The notes below the pieces were generated by a model, which saw only the letters and a program-made list of their open reading frames with translations, did not search any database and had not been told where the DNA came from. Below, piece after piece: positions 1 through 6,964 of a DNA stretch of 64,000 bases. The position numbers were made by a program, and so were the translations under genes. This DNA is from Hymenobacter ruricola (lineage in GTDB: Bacteria > Bacteroidota > Bacteroidia > Cytophagales > Hymenobacteraceae), in the NCBI RefSeq assembly GCF_015694525.1, contig NZ_JADQDM010000021.1:23973-87972 (forward strand), read 5' to 3'. Position 1 is the first letter of the stretch. Each line of letters starts with the position of its first letter.

Positions 1-367
1 CCACGGGGTTGAGGCGGTGGATTTCGTCGATGAACAGCACGTCGTGCGGCTCCAGATTGGTGAGCAGGCCGGCCAGGTCGCTAGGCTTATCCAGCACCGG
101 GCCGCTGGTCATCTTGATGCCCGAGCCCAGTTCGTTGGCGATGATGTGCGAGAGGGTGGTTTTGCCCAGGCCGGGAGGGCCGTGCAGCAGCACGTGGTCG
201 AGGGCGTCGCCGCGCTGCTTGGCGGCGGCCACGAAGACCTTCAGGTTCTCCAGAATTTTATCCTGGCCCGTAAAATCGTCGAAACTGAGCGGCCGCAGGG
301 CTTTGTCGATGTCCTTGTCGGTGGCATCAAACCCGTCGGTGCCGCCGGTGAGAAAGGCTTCGCGCAT
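1..367 (-). CDS. ruvB: Holliday junction branch-migration ATPase RuvB (5' part only)
   Basis: The minus strand from an ATG at 367 reads without a stop to the window edge, so about 122 N-terminal residues of a protein of usually about 340 are visible. The translation starts MREAFLTGGTDGF and continues RPLSFDDFTGQDKI, the typical RuvB entry (RPxxFxxFxGQ). It then shows a Walker A loop HGPPGLGKTTL at about residues 64-74 and a Walker B segment VLFIDEIHRLNP near the edge. RuvB is the hexameric AAA+ motor that drives branch migration with RuvA. The rest of the gene lies outside the window. A TAATTTTA sequence just upstream (about 380-390, minus sense) could be its -7 box. Confidence 0.95.
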   Translation of the reverse strand, partial: MREAFLTGGTDGFDATDKDIDKALRPLSFDDFTGQDKILENLKVFVAAAKQRGDALDHVLLHGPPGLGKTTLSHIIANELGSGIKMTSGPVLDKPSDLAGLLTNLEPHDVLFIDEIHRLNPV

Positions 368-458
368 AGATATAGTTGCTAAAATTATTGGTCGCTCGTT
401 GCTAAGCTAATGAGTAACTAATTTGCCTGCAAAAAAGCTCCGTGTACTAAAGAAAAAT

Positions 459-510
459 CGTCTGTCATCCTGAGCATTCTGCGAAAGCAGAATGCTCAGG
501 ATGACAGACG
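459..510. repeat. GTCAT-family palindrome, short-loop copy
   Basis: Two perfect 24-nt arms (459-482 and 487-510) are separated only by GAAA. The core reads GTCATCCTGAGCATTCTGC. This is the most compact copy of the family found twelve times in the window. It lies downstream of the HIRAN gene and upstream of ruvB, so on the minus strand it could also act as a terminator or processing hairpin. Confidence 0.9.
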
Positions 511-525
511 GCCTGAAAAGACTTT

Positions 526-873
526 TTACTCGTGCAGCAGCACCTCAATGTCGAGGTGCAGCCAGTCGGTTTCCCAGGATTTGTGGTTGAGGCGGGCCGA
601 GAGGTGCTTGCCGGCATCGAGGAGCCGGGCCACGGTTTCGTTGCGGCCTTCGGGCAGGTAGCCGAGCCAGACGTTGTCGGGCGAGTCGGGCGGGGCGGTG
701 TGCACCTGCACGGCCCAGTCGTCGTAGTGGTTGTCGGGCTCGCGGGTGAGCAGCAGGGCCTGGCCGACTTGCAATTTGGGCTCGTATTTCTCCAGATTGG
801 GGCGGTGCGAGGTGCCGGCCACGAGGCATTCGAGCAGCACGAGCGGTTCAGAAGCGGTGACGATTTTCATCAT
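526..873 (-). CDS. HIRAN-domain protein
   Basis: A 115-residue protein made almost wholly of one HIRAN-like domain: a hydrophobic first strand (ECLVAGTSHRP), then LLLTREPDNHYDDWAVQV and LGYLPEGRNETVARLLDAG, which match the family pattern R-E-P-x-N-x-x-D-x-x-A and LGYLP-(x)-N. In other proteins HIRAN domains bind 3' DNA ends or stalled forks and are often fused to helicases; here it stands alone, next to ruvB. Two adjacent ATG codons (873 and 870) are possible starts. A -7 box ends 5 nt before the first ATG, so the mRNA is probably leaderless. A role in DNA repair is inferred only from domain and neighbour. Confidence 0.75.
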   Translation of the reverse strand: MMKIVTASEPLVLLECLVAGTSHRPNLEKYEPKLQVGQALLLTREPDNHYDDWAVQVHTAPPDSPDNVWLGYLPEGRNETVARLLDAGKHLSARLNHKSWETDWLHLDIEVLLHE

Positions 874-877
874 GGGG

Positions 878-885
878 CCAAATTA
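878..885 (-). promoter_or_regulatory. -7 promoter box of the HIRAN gene
   Basis: On the minus strand the sequence is TAATTTGG followed by CCCC and the ATG. It matches the Bacteroidota -7 consensus TAnnTTTG in seven of eight positions. Its position predicts a transcript starting at or within a few bases of the start codon. The same arrangement occurs at 46805-46812. Confidence 0.5.
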
Positions 886-1016
886 CGGCACGGGCGGCGG
901 GTTTGGGCACGGTGGCCCCGGCCCGGCGTTCTCCTTCGCGCACGGGTGCAGCATTTTCCAACTTTTACCCCCAACTTACCGGCGCCATCGTGAGTGGCAC
1001 TTTTTGCCGGTATGCC

Positions 1017-2141
1017 ATGGCTGCGATTAATGACGACGACGCCGAATTTGACCCCACACCCGAGCCAAACGAAGAATTTGAGGCCGAGCTGGAACGGCAG
1101 GTGGCCCAGGTGCCGCCCGAGCTCTTCGAGGCCCTGAAGCCGCTGCTGATGCTGGGCAGCGTGGCCAACTACATGCTGATGGGCCACGACGAAGACCCCG
1201 TGCCCATGGCCCTAACTGAGCTGTTGGGCTACGACCTGGACGCCGTGCAGCGGCTGGCCAACGTGAAGGACACGCCCGCGCTGGCCCGCGTGATGGCCCT
1301 GCACACGCTGGAGCTGTTCGACTTTATCCAGATTGGCATTCAGGTGTACGAAAGCCCCCTCGGGCCGCCCTTGCAGGCCTACTTGGGCCGCCATAACGTG
1401 TCGGACGAGGGCACCGAAAGCCTGCGGACCTACCTGTTGAGCCAGGGCGAGGCGCTGCTGGAAAACATCGGCCACTACCTCAGCGCCAACGACGCCGACC
1501 TGCAGGAGGAGCTGCGCATGCGCCGCCTGCAAACGGAAAGCATTTTCAGCCGGCTGGCCGATACGCTGCGGCCCTACTACCCGCCCGGCAGCTCGCCCGA
1601 GGACGAGCGGGCCGCCGCCCTGGATGCCGCCGACGAGGCCGAGGACGCCGAAGAGGCCGCCGTGCAGGTGTCCTTCACCCACGCGCAACGCGCGACGCTG
1701 GCCCTGGCCTTGCGCCTGCCCCACCTGCTGGCCGGCCTGGGCGAAACGCCCTTTGCCCGGGCGCTGGCCGATGTGCCGCGGTTTCGGAAGAAGGCGCTGA
1801 CGCGGCTGGCCGACCGCCTGCTGGCCGCCGAAGACGACGTGCCATTTGCCCTCACCTGGTCGGAAATGCTGCGCCTCTACCAGGCCGCGCACGTGTGCGC
1901 CCTGAGCTCGGTGGCCGCCGTGTCGGCCGTGGGCAGCCTTGAGGACTTTCTGATGAGTGGCCGGGGCGACGCATCCGACGCTCCGGAGGTGACGGCCGAA
2001 GACGCCCGCCACACCCGCGAAGCGATGATGGCCATGATGACCGGGTTTGTGGAAGTGGTGGAAGCCAACCACCCCGACGACGAGGACGTGGCCGCGGCCC
2101 GGGCCGAAATCGGGCGGCTGGCGGAACTGCTGGAGGAATAA
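1017..2141 (+). CDS. Hypothetical acidic protein, 374 aa
   Basis: I do not recognise a family. The start at 1017 (MAAINDDDAEFDP) is chosen because the in-frame extension upstream (from 903) is Arg/Ser/Pro-rich and overlaps the promoter region of the divergent HIRAN gene. The protein is strongly acidic, predicted mostly helical, with no signal peptide or membrane segment. An Ala/Asp/Glu-rich linker (about residues 198-220, AADEAEDAEEAA) separates two helical halves. It is probably cytosolic. It is followed after 23 bases by the remnant of a T9SS surface protein, so it is likely the last intact gene of its unit. Confidence 0.7.
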   Translation: MAAINDDDAEFDPTPEPNEEFEAELERQVAQVPPELFEALKPLLMLGSVANYMLMGHDEDPVPMALTELLGYDLDAVQRLANVKDTPALARVMALHTLELFDFIQIGIQVYESPLGPPLQAYLGRHNVSDEGTESLRTYLLSQGEALLENIGHYLSANDADLQEELRMRRLQTESIFSRLADTLRPYYPPGSSPEDERAAALDAADEAEDAEEAAVQVSFTHAQRATLALALRLPHLLAGLGETPFARALADVPRFRKKALTRLADRLLAAEDDVPFALTWSEMLRLYQAAHVCALSSVAAVSAVGSLEDFLMSGRGDASDAPEVTAEDARHTREAMMAMMTGFVEVVEANHPDDEDVAAARAEIGRLAELLEE

Positions 2142-2164
2142 AATCCACTGGCCCATAATTTTGA

Positions 2165-2650
2165 CAACTACCACACCATAACTGGAACGGGGATTTGGAC
2201 CTTCTCACCGCCGACAACGGCGCCAATACGGTGAGCGTGCAGTTCAACGACGGTGGCGCGTTCCGCGGCGCTCAGCAGTTCGGCGTGAGCGCGGGGGGCG
2301 GCCTTACCTACTGCATCGTCATGGGCGATGTAGACGGCGGCCTGGACCTGCTCACGGGCAACAACGGCAACACGGGCACCGTGAGCATCCGCCTCAACCA
2401 ACTGGCGCTGGCCGCCGCCCCTGGCCGTGCCACCTTCTCCGTCTTTCCCGATTCCGCCCACGGCACGGCCACCCTCACCGGGGCCCCGCCTCACGCCCCG
2501 CTCATCCTGCTCGACGCACTGGGCCGGATGCCGCTCAGTGCCACGGCCGATGCCGGTGGCACGGCCCGCCTGCGGCTGCCCGAGGGATTGCCAGCGGGCG
2601 TGTACTTGGTGCGCAGCGGCGGGGCGGTGCGCCGGCTGGTGGTGCAGTAA
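2165..2650 (+). pseudogene. 3' remnant of a FG-GAP/VCBS-repeat T9SS surface protein
   Basis: The frame opens immediately after a stop (TGA 2162-2164) and has no ATG at its beginning; the first possible initiator is a TTG at 2195 in the middle of a repeat. The translation contains two FG-GAP/VCBS-type units (WNGDLDLLTADNGANTVSV and DVDGGLDLLTGNNG), then a Bacteroidota C-terminal sorting domain with LLDALGRM and LPAGVYLVRSGG, ending VVQ. Signal peptide and most repeats are missing. It therefore looks like the 3' end of a larger gene whose 5' part was deleted, with the breakpoint within about 25 bases of the preceding gene's stop. Confidence 0.75.
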
Positions 2651-2696
2651 ATAGCCTAGATTGCAAGGGCATTGCCATTCATCTACTTTTCCGCTT

Positions 2697-3065
2697 ATGA
2701 AAAAAGTGCTTTCTTCCGTTGCGCTGGCGCTGGCCGTGGCCGGCTCCTGGGCCTTTTACCCCAACGCCGCCCCCGCGCCCACGGTCTACCTGATGGTGGT
2801 GGGCAGCGGCCGGCCGGGCAACGAGTCCTACGTGCCCGAAATCGTGACCATTCAGCCCGATGGCAAGCAGCAGGTGCAGCGCCTCACCAACGTGAAGCCC
2901 AGCTCGGACCGCAGCACCACCGACGTGGCCGTGGCTCTGCACCATGCCGAGCTGCTGCAAGTGAATAAGCTAGCCGCCCAGGGCTGGCGGCTGGTGAGCG
3001 TGGCCCAGAGCACCGTGGGCGTGGGCGCCACCACCGAAACCGTGTACATGATGGAGCGGCGCTAG
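2697..3065 (+). CDS. Small secreted protein, first of two tandem paralogues
   Basis: A 122-residue protein with a clear Sec signal peptide (MKKVLSSVALALAVAGSWAF, predicted cleavage after the SWA region). The start at 2697 is chosen because it puts the Lys pair directly at the N-terminus; an upstream in-frame start at 2661 would spoil the signal. The mature part has a strand YLMVVGSG and a C-terminal LAAQGWRLVSVAQ followed by TVYMMERR. The last pattern (GWxLV-x(n)-YxxER) resembles small domains with a 'QGWELV...FKR' ending such as DUF4177-like proteins, but I am not certain. Paralogue of the next gene; probably periplasmic or exported. Confidence 0.75.
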   Translation: MKKVLSSVALALAVAGSWAFYPNAAPAPTVYLMVVGSGRPGNESYVPEIVTIQPDGKQQVQRLTNVKPSSDRSTTDVAVALHHAELLQVNKLAAQGWRLVSVAQSTVGVGATTETVYMMERR

Positions 3066-3143
3066 GTCACTGCAGTCACGTTAGCAAAGCGGTTGGTGGA
3101 GTAAGTTGCGGGCGCAATTAACTCCCCTTCTTCTTTGACGCTT

Positions 3144-3503
3144 ATGAAAAAAGTGTTTCTCTCCACCGCCCTGGCGCTGGCCGTGGCCGGCTCGTGGGCA
3201 TTTTATCCGAAGGCCCCGGCCGAGCCAAGCGGGTACATGATGGTAATCGGCAGCGCTACGTTCGCCGGCTTCACAAGCAAAGCAGAGGTCACCGTAGTAG
3301 ACGCCGCTGGTAAAAGCACGGTTGTTGATGTAGACGCCCGCAACACCTCGGCCAAGCAAATTACCCAGTCCATGAATAAACTACACATGGCCGAGCTTCA
3401 AAAAATCAATGAGCTTAAGCAGCAGGGTTGGGTCGTCATTCAGGCAACTCCTCAAGCCATAGAAGGAATGATGACGACGGCTTATCTTCTGGAGAAACGC
3501 TAA
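3144..3503 (+). CDS. Small secreted protein, second tandem paralogue
   Basis: A 119-residue protein whose signal peptide (MKKVFLSTALALAVAGSWAF) is nearly identical to that of the preceding gene, while the mature part has diverged. It keeps the same layout: YMMVIGSA strand, a helix HMAELQKINELKQQGWVVI, and a terminal AYLLEKR. The gene ends at a strong hairpin (3514-3553). The pair arose by tandem duplication. The mature regions have lower identity than the leaders, so the copies have probably specialised. Function unknown; exported. Confidence 0.75.
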   Translation: MKKVFLSTALALAVAGSWAFYPKAPAEPSGYMMVIGSATFAGFTSKAEVTVVDAAGKSTVVDVDARNTSAKQITQSMNKLHMAELQKINELKQQGWVVIQATPQAIEGMMTTAYLLEKR

Positions 3504-3513
3504 GCAGCCCGCA

Positions 3514-3553
3514 AGCAAACGGCCGCCCCAATTACTTGGAGCGGCCGTTTGCT
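3514..3553. terminator. Bidirectional terminator hairpin
   Basis: Perfect 13-nt arms (AGCAAACGGCCGC and its complement at 3514-3526 and 3541-3553) with a 14-nt loop lie between the convergent small secreted gene and the acyl-CoA dehydrogenase. Confidence 0.8.
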
Positions 3554-3580
3554 GTTAAGATTTAACCCAACTGCTGCTGC

Positions 3581-4816
3581 CTATTTAAATGCCTGAATGC
3601 CCGTGATGTCGGCACCGGTGATGAGCAGGTGGATGTCGTGGGTGCCTTCGTAGGTAATCACCGATTCCAGGTTCATCATATGGCGCATGATGGGGTACTC
3701 GCCGGTGATGCCCATGCCGCCGTGAATTTGGCGGGCTTCGCGGGCAATGTGCAGGGCCATTTCCACCGAGTTGCGCTTGGCCATCGAAATCTGAGCCGAG
3801 GTGGCTTTGCCTTCGTTTTTGAGCACGCCCAGGCGCCAGGCCATGAGCTGGGCCTTGGTGATTTCGGTAATCATTTCGGCCAGCTTCTTCTGCTGGAGCT
3901 GGTAGCTGGCAATCGGTTTGCCGAACTGCTCGCGCTGCAAGGAGTATTTCAGGGCCGACTCGTAGCAATCGATGGCCGCGCCGATGGCGCCCCAGGCAAT
4001 GCCGAAGCGGGCCGAATCGAGGCAGGACAGCGGACCTTTGAGCCCGTCAATGTTGGGCAGAATATTCTCTTTGGGGATTTTCACGTCCTCAAACACCAGC
4101 TCGCCGGTGGTGCTGGCGCGCAGGCTCCACTTGTTGTGGATTTCGGGGGTGCTGAAGCCTTCCATGCCGCGCTCCACGATGACGCCTTTGATGCGGCCCT
4201 GCTCGTTCTTGGCCCACACCACGGCCACCTGGCACTCGGGCGAGTTCGAAATCCAGAGCTTGGCGCCGTTCAGCAGGTAATGGTCGCCCATGTCCTTAAT
4301 GTTGGTGGTCATGCCGCCGGGGTTCGAGCCGTGGTCGGGCTCGGTGAGGCCGAAGCAGCCCAGCCACTCGCCGCTGGCCAGCTTGGGCAGGTACTTGCGG
4401 CGCTGCTCTTCGGAGCCGTAGGCGTAAATCGGGAACATGACGAGCGAACCCTGCACCGAGGCGGTGGAGCGCATGCCGGAGTCGCCGCGCTCGATTTCCT
4501 GCATGATGAGGCCGTAGCTGATGTAGTCGAGGCCGCCGCCACCGTACTCCTGCGGAATGGTGGGGCCGAAGGCGCCTACGTCGCCGAACTTGCGCACCAT
4601 GCTGCTTTCGAAGTGCCCTTGTTGGGCCCATTTCTCGATGTTGGGGCTGATTTCCTTTTTGACGAAGTCGCGGATGGACTGGCGGATGAGCAGGTGCTCC
4701 TCGGTCAACAGGCCGTCGAGGTCGAAATAATCGGTGAAGCCGTTGGCGTTGGTGCTGCCCTTTTGGGCGGTGTGGGCTTTGGATTCGGGGGAAAGTACGT
4801 CGGCTTGCGAAGACAT
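3581..4816 (-). CDS. Acyl-CoA dehydrogenase, glutaryl-CoA dehydrogenase type
   Basis: A 411-residue FAD-dependent acyl-CoA dehydrogenase starting MSSQADVLSPES; an upstream in-frame extension to 4909 is poorly conserved-looking and was not used. The order is the standard one: N-terminal helical domain (LLTEEHLLIRQSIRDFVKKE), middle beta domain with FGLTEPDHGSNPGGM and WISNSP, and a C-terminal helical domain with REQFGKPIASYQ and RQIHGGMGITGEYPIMRH. The catalytic base is Glu at about residue 390 in TYEGTHDIH. The N-terminal FDLDGLLTEEH pattern and the C-terminal ITGI-x-AF ending are typical of glutaryl-CoA dehydrogenase (lysine/tryptophan breakdown), but other short-chain substrates remain possible. 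Confidence 0.88.
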   Translation of the reverse strand: MSSQADVLSPESKAHTAQKGSTNANGFTDYFDLDGLLTEEHLLIRQSIRDFVKKEISPNIEKWAQQGHFESSMVRKFGDVGAFGPTIPQEYGGGGLDYISYGLIMQEIERGDSGMRSTASVQGSLVMFPIYAYGSEEQRRKYLPKLASGEWLGCFGLTEPDHGSNPGGMTTNIKDMGDHYLLNGAKLWISNSPECQVAVVWAKNEQGRIKGVIVERGMEGFSTPEIHNKWSLRASTTGELVFEDVKIPKENILPNIDGLKGPLSCLDSARFGIAWGAIGAAIDCYESALKYSLQREQFGKPIASYQLQQKKLAEMITEITKAQLMAWRLGVLKNEGKATSAQISMAKRNSVEMALHIAREARQIHGGMGITGEYPIMRHMMNLESVITYEGTHDIHLLITGADITGIQAFK

Positions 4817-5006
4817 AAGCGGGGAAGTGGGGCGGTGAGAATGAGTGGGAATGCGGCCGCAAAGGTAACAGCCGGGGCGCAGGTGCGGTTCGGCTGGCTG
4901 GAAGGCCACGGGCCGGAAGTGCCCTGTTTTCGGTTGGCGGCGCGGGCGGGCCCTCCTTTTAACGCGCGGCGTCGTATGCTTGCCAAAAATTCATACGTTT
5001 CTCACC

Positions 5007-6767
5007 ATGTCCACCACCGGGCCTCCCACCCACCACGCCGCCAAGCTAAACGAGTTGGAAGCCACCGCCATTTGCGGCAACGACATTTCTTCTTCGTGCC
5101 TCTATGTGTCGGCGCTGGCCATTTCCTACGCCGGGCAGTACGCTTGGCTGGCCCTGCTGGTGGTGGGCGCGGTGCTGTTTCTGTTTCGGCGCATCTACGG
5201 CGAGGTGGTGGGCGCCCTGCCCCTGAACGGCGGCGCCTACAACGTGCTGCTGAACACCACCAGCAAGCGCAACGCCGCGCTGGCCGCCTGCCTCACCATC
5301 CTGTCGTACATGGCCACGGCCGTGCTCTCGGCCAACGAAGCCATGCACTACCTGCACACGCTGTGGCATGGGCTACCCATCATTTGGGCCACCATGGGGC
5401 TGCTGGGGCTGTTTTTGGTGCTCACGCTGCTGGGCATGTCGGAGTCGGCCATCGTGGCGGTCATCATCTTTCTCACGCATCTGGCGTCGCTCACGCTGCT
5501 GGTGGGCGTGGCCGTGTGGTACCTGGCCACGCACGGCATGCCCAATCTGTCGCTCAACTTCCACGTGCCAGTGAAAGGCGGCAGCATCCTGGGAGCATTG
5601 TTCTTTGGGTTCAGCGCGGCCATGCTGGGCATTTCGGGGTTCGAAAGCTCGGCCAACTTCGTGGAGGAGCAGGCCCAGGGCGTGTTTCAGAAAACGCTGC
5701 GGAACATGTGGGTGGTGGTCACGGTGTTCAACCCGCTGCTGGCGTTTCTGGCCATTGCGGTGCTGCCGCTGGCCGAGGTGGGCCAGCACACCGAAACCCT
5801 GCTTTCGCACCTGGGCACCGTTACGGGCGGGCCCTGGCTGGGCAAGCTCATTTCGGTGAATGCCGTGGCCGTGCTCAGCGGGGCCGTGCTCACGTCCTTC
5901 GTGGGCGTGAGCGGCCTGATGAAGCGCATGACGCTGGACCGCATTCTGCCCCAGGTGTTTCTGCGCGAAAACAAGCGGGGCAGCAACTACCTTATCCTTA
6001 TCGTTTTCTTCCTGCTGTGCTGCTCGGTGCTGTTCATCACGCAGGGGCAGTTGGGGCCGCTGGCGGGCGTTTATACCATTTCGTTTTTGTCGGTGATGGC
6101 GTTTTTTGCGCTGGGCAATTTTTTGCTCAAAGGCAAGCGGCCCAACCTGCCGCGGCCGGTGTACGCGGGCATTCTCACGGTCACGCTGGCGTTGCTGGGC
6201 GTGCTGGTGGCCCTGTTCGGCAACGTCCGCATTCACCCCGAGTACCTGATTGTGTTCCTCGAATACTTCCTGCCGGCCATGGCCGTGGTGTCCATCATGC
6301 TCAACCGCATTGCCATCCTCAACCTGGCAATGTCGGCGGTGGAGTCTTTGGCGCGGCACCTGCCGCGGGTGGCGCGCCTGGCCCGCCTCAAGGTGCGCCG
6401 GCAGCTGCGGGAGTTGGCCCAGCAGGAGTTCGTGTTTTTTACGAAGGGCGACAACGTGGCCAACCTCAACAAGGTGATGACTTACGTGGTGGAAAACGAA
6501 TTCACCAACCGCCTGAAAATCGTGACGCTGCTCAAGCCCGGCGAACAATACCCCGACGAACTGCTGAACGACATCCGGGTGCTGGACCGCGCCTACGAGC
6601 AAATCGAGGTCGACTTCGTGACGATAGAAGGCAGCTTTGGCCCGGCGCTCATCGAGGAACTGTCGGAGCGGTGGAACATCCCCAAAAACTTCATGTTCAT
6701 CGGCTCGCCCGGCGACCGGTTTCCGTACCAGATTTCGGAGCTCGGCGGCGTACGCCTGATTATCTGA
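5007..6767 (+). CDS. APC-superfamily amino-acid permease with C-terminal soluble domain
   Basis: A 586-residue inner-membrane transporter. The N-terminus has the APC-family opening (LNELEATAICGNDISSSCLYV), then about 12 hydrophobic segments to roughly residue 450. GFSAAMLGISGFESSANFVEEQ matches the substrate-binding helix 6 region of amino-acid permeases. After the membrane part there is a soluble tail of about 130 residues, with FFTKGDNVANLNKVM and FVTIEGSFGPALIEEL, that resembles a universal-stress-type fold. Start at 5007 (MSTTGPPTHH) is preferred over a TTG at 4980. It is divergent from the acyl-CoA dehydrogenase gene. Substrate unknown. Confidence 0.82.
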   Translation: MSTTGPPTHHAAKLNELEATAICGNDISSSCLYVSALAISYAGQYAWLALLVVGAVLFLFRRIYGEVVGALPLNGGAYNVLLNTTSKRNAALAACLTILSYMATAVLSANEAMHYLHTLWHGLPIIWATMGLLGLFLVLTLLGMSESAIVAVIIFLTHLASLTLLVGVAVWYLATHGMPNLSLNFHVPVKGGSILGALFFGFSAAMLGISGFESSANFVEEQAQGVFQKTLRNMWVVVTVFNPLLAFLAIAVLPLAEVGQHTETLLSHLGTVTGGPWLGKLISVNAVAVLSGAVLTSFVGVSGLMKRMTLDRILPQVFLRENKRGSNYLILIVFFLLCCSVLFITQGQLGPLAGVYTISFLSVMAFFALGNFLLKGKRPNLPRPVYAGILTVTLALLGVLVALFGNVRIHPEYLIVFLEYFLPAMAVVSIMLNRIAILNLAMSAVESLARHLPRVARLARLKVRRQLRELAQQEFVFFTKGDNVANLNKVMTYVVENEFTNRLKIVTLLKPGEQYPDELLNDIRVLDRAYEQIEVDFVTIEGSFGPALIEELSERWNIPKNFMFIGSPGDRFPYQISELGGVRLII

Positions 6768-6773
6768 GCGGTG

Positions 6774-6964
6774 GTTTCTGAACCGCAGATTCTGCAGATT
6801 TAACGGATTTCACAGATTCTTCTTTAAGGGATGATAACGTGCCGCCGCAGGCGCAATAAAAAAGGCCACTCTAAATGAGTAGCCTTTTTACAAATCAATT
6901 TTAGAAGCCGGCCACAAAAAATCTGTGAAATCCGTTAAATCTGCAGAATCTGCGGTTCAGAAAC
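6774..6964. repeat. TGAACCGCAG-family palindrome, copy 1
   Basis: Perfect 45-nt inverted arms (6774-6818 and 6920-6964) start GTTTCTGAACCGCAGATT. They enclose about 100 bases with a separate terminator hairpin. The right arm overlaps the 3' end of the TonB receptor gene and provides its stop codon (TGA, complement of 6957-6959) and last Phe codon. A second copy of the family is at 29794-29981. Confidence 0.9.
6858..6890. terminator. Bidirectional terminator
   Basis: AAAAAAGGC and its complement enclose a 15-nt loop, with T runs in both directions. It serves the convergent permease and TonB receptor genes and lies in the centre of the larger palindrome. Confidence 0.75.

Noticed and set aside
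903..1016. Longer N-terminus for the acidic protein starting at 903
   Set aside because: The extra 38 residues are Arg/Ser/Pro-rich and overlap the divergent promoter; the ATG at 1017 starts the well-composed protein.
3629..6781. A 1050-codon plus-strand open frame across the acyl-CoA dehydrogenase and permease genes
   Set aside because: It is antisense to one real gene and out of frame with the other; its translation is His/Gly/Ala-rich with no domain. Long antisense frames are expected from GC-rich third positions.
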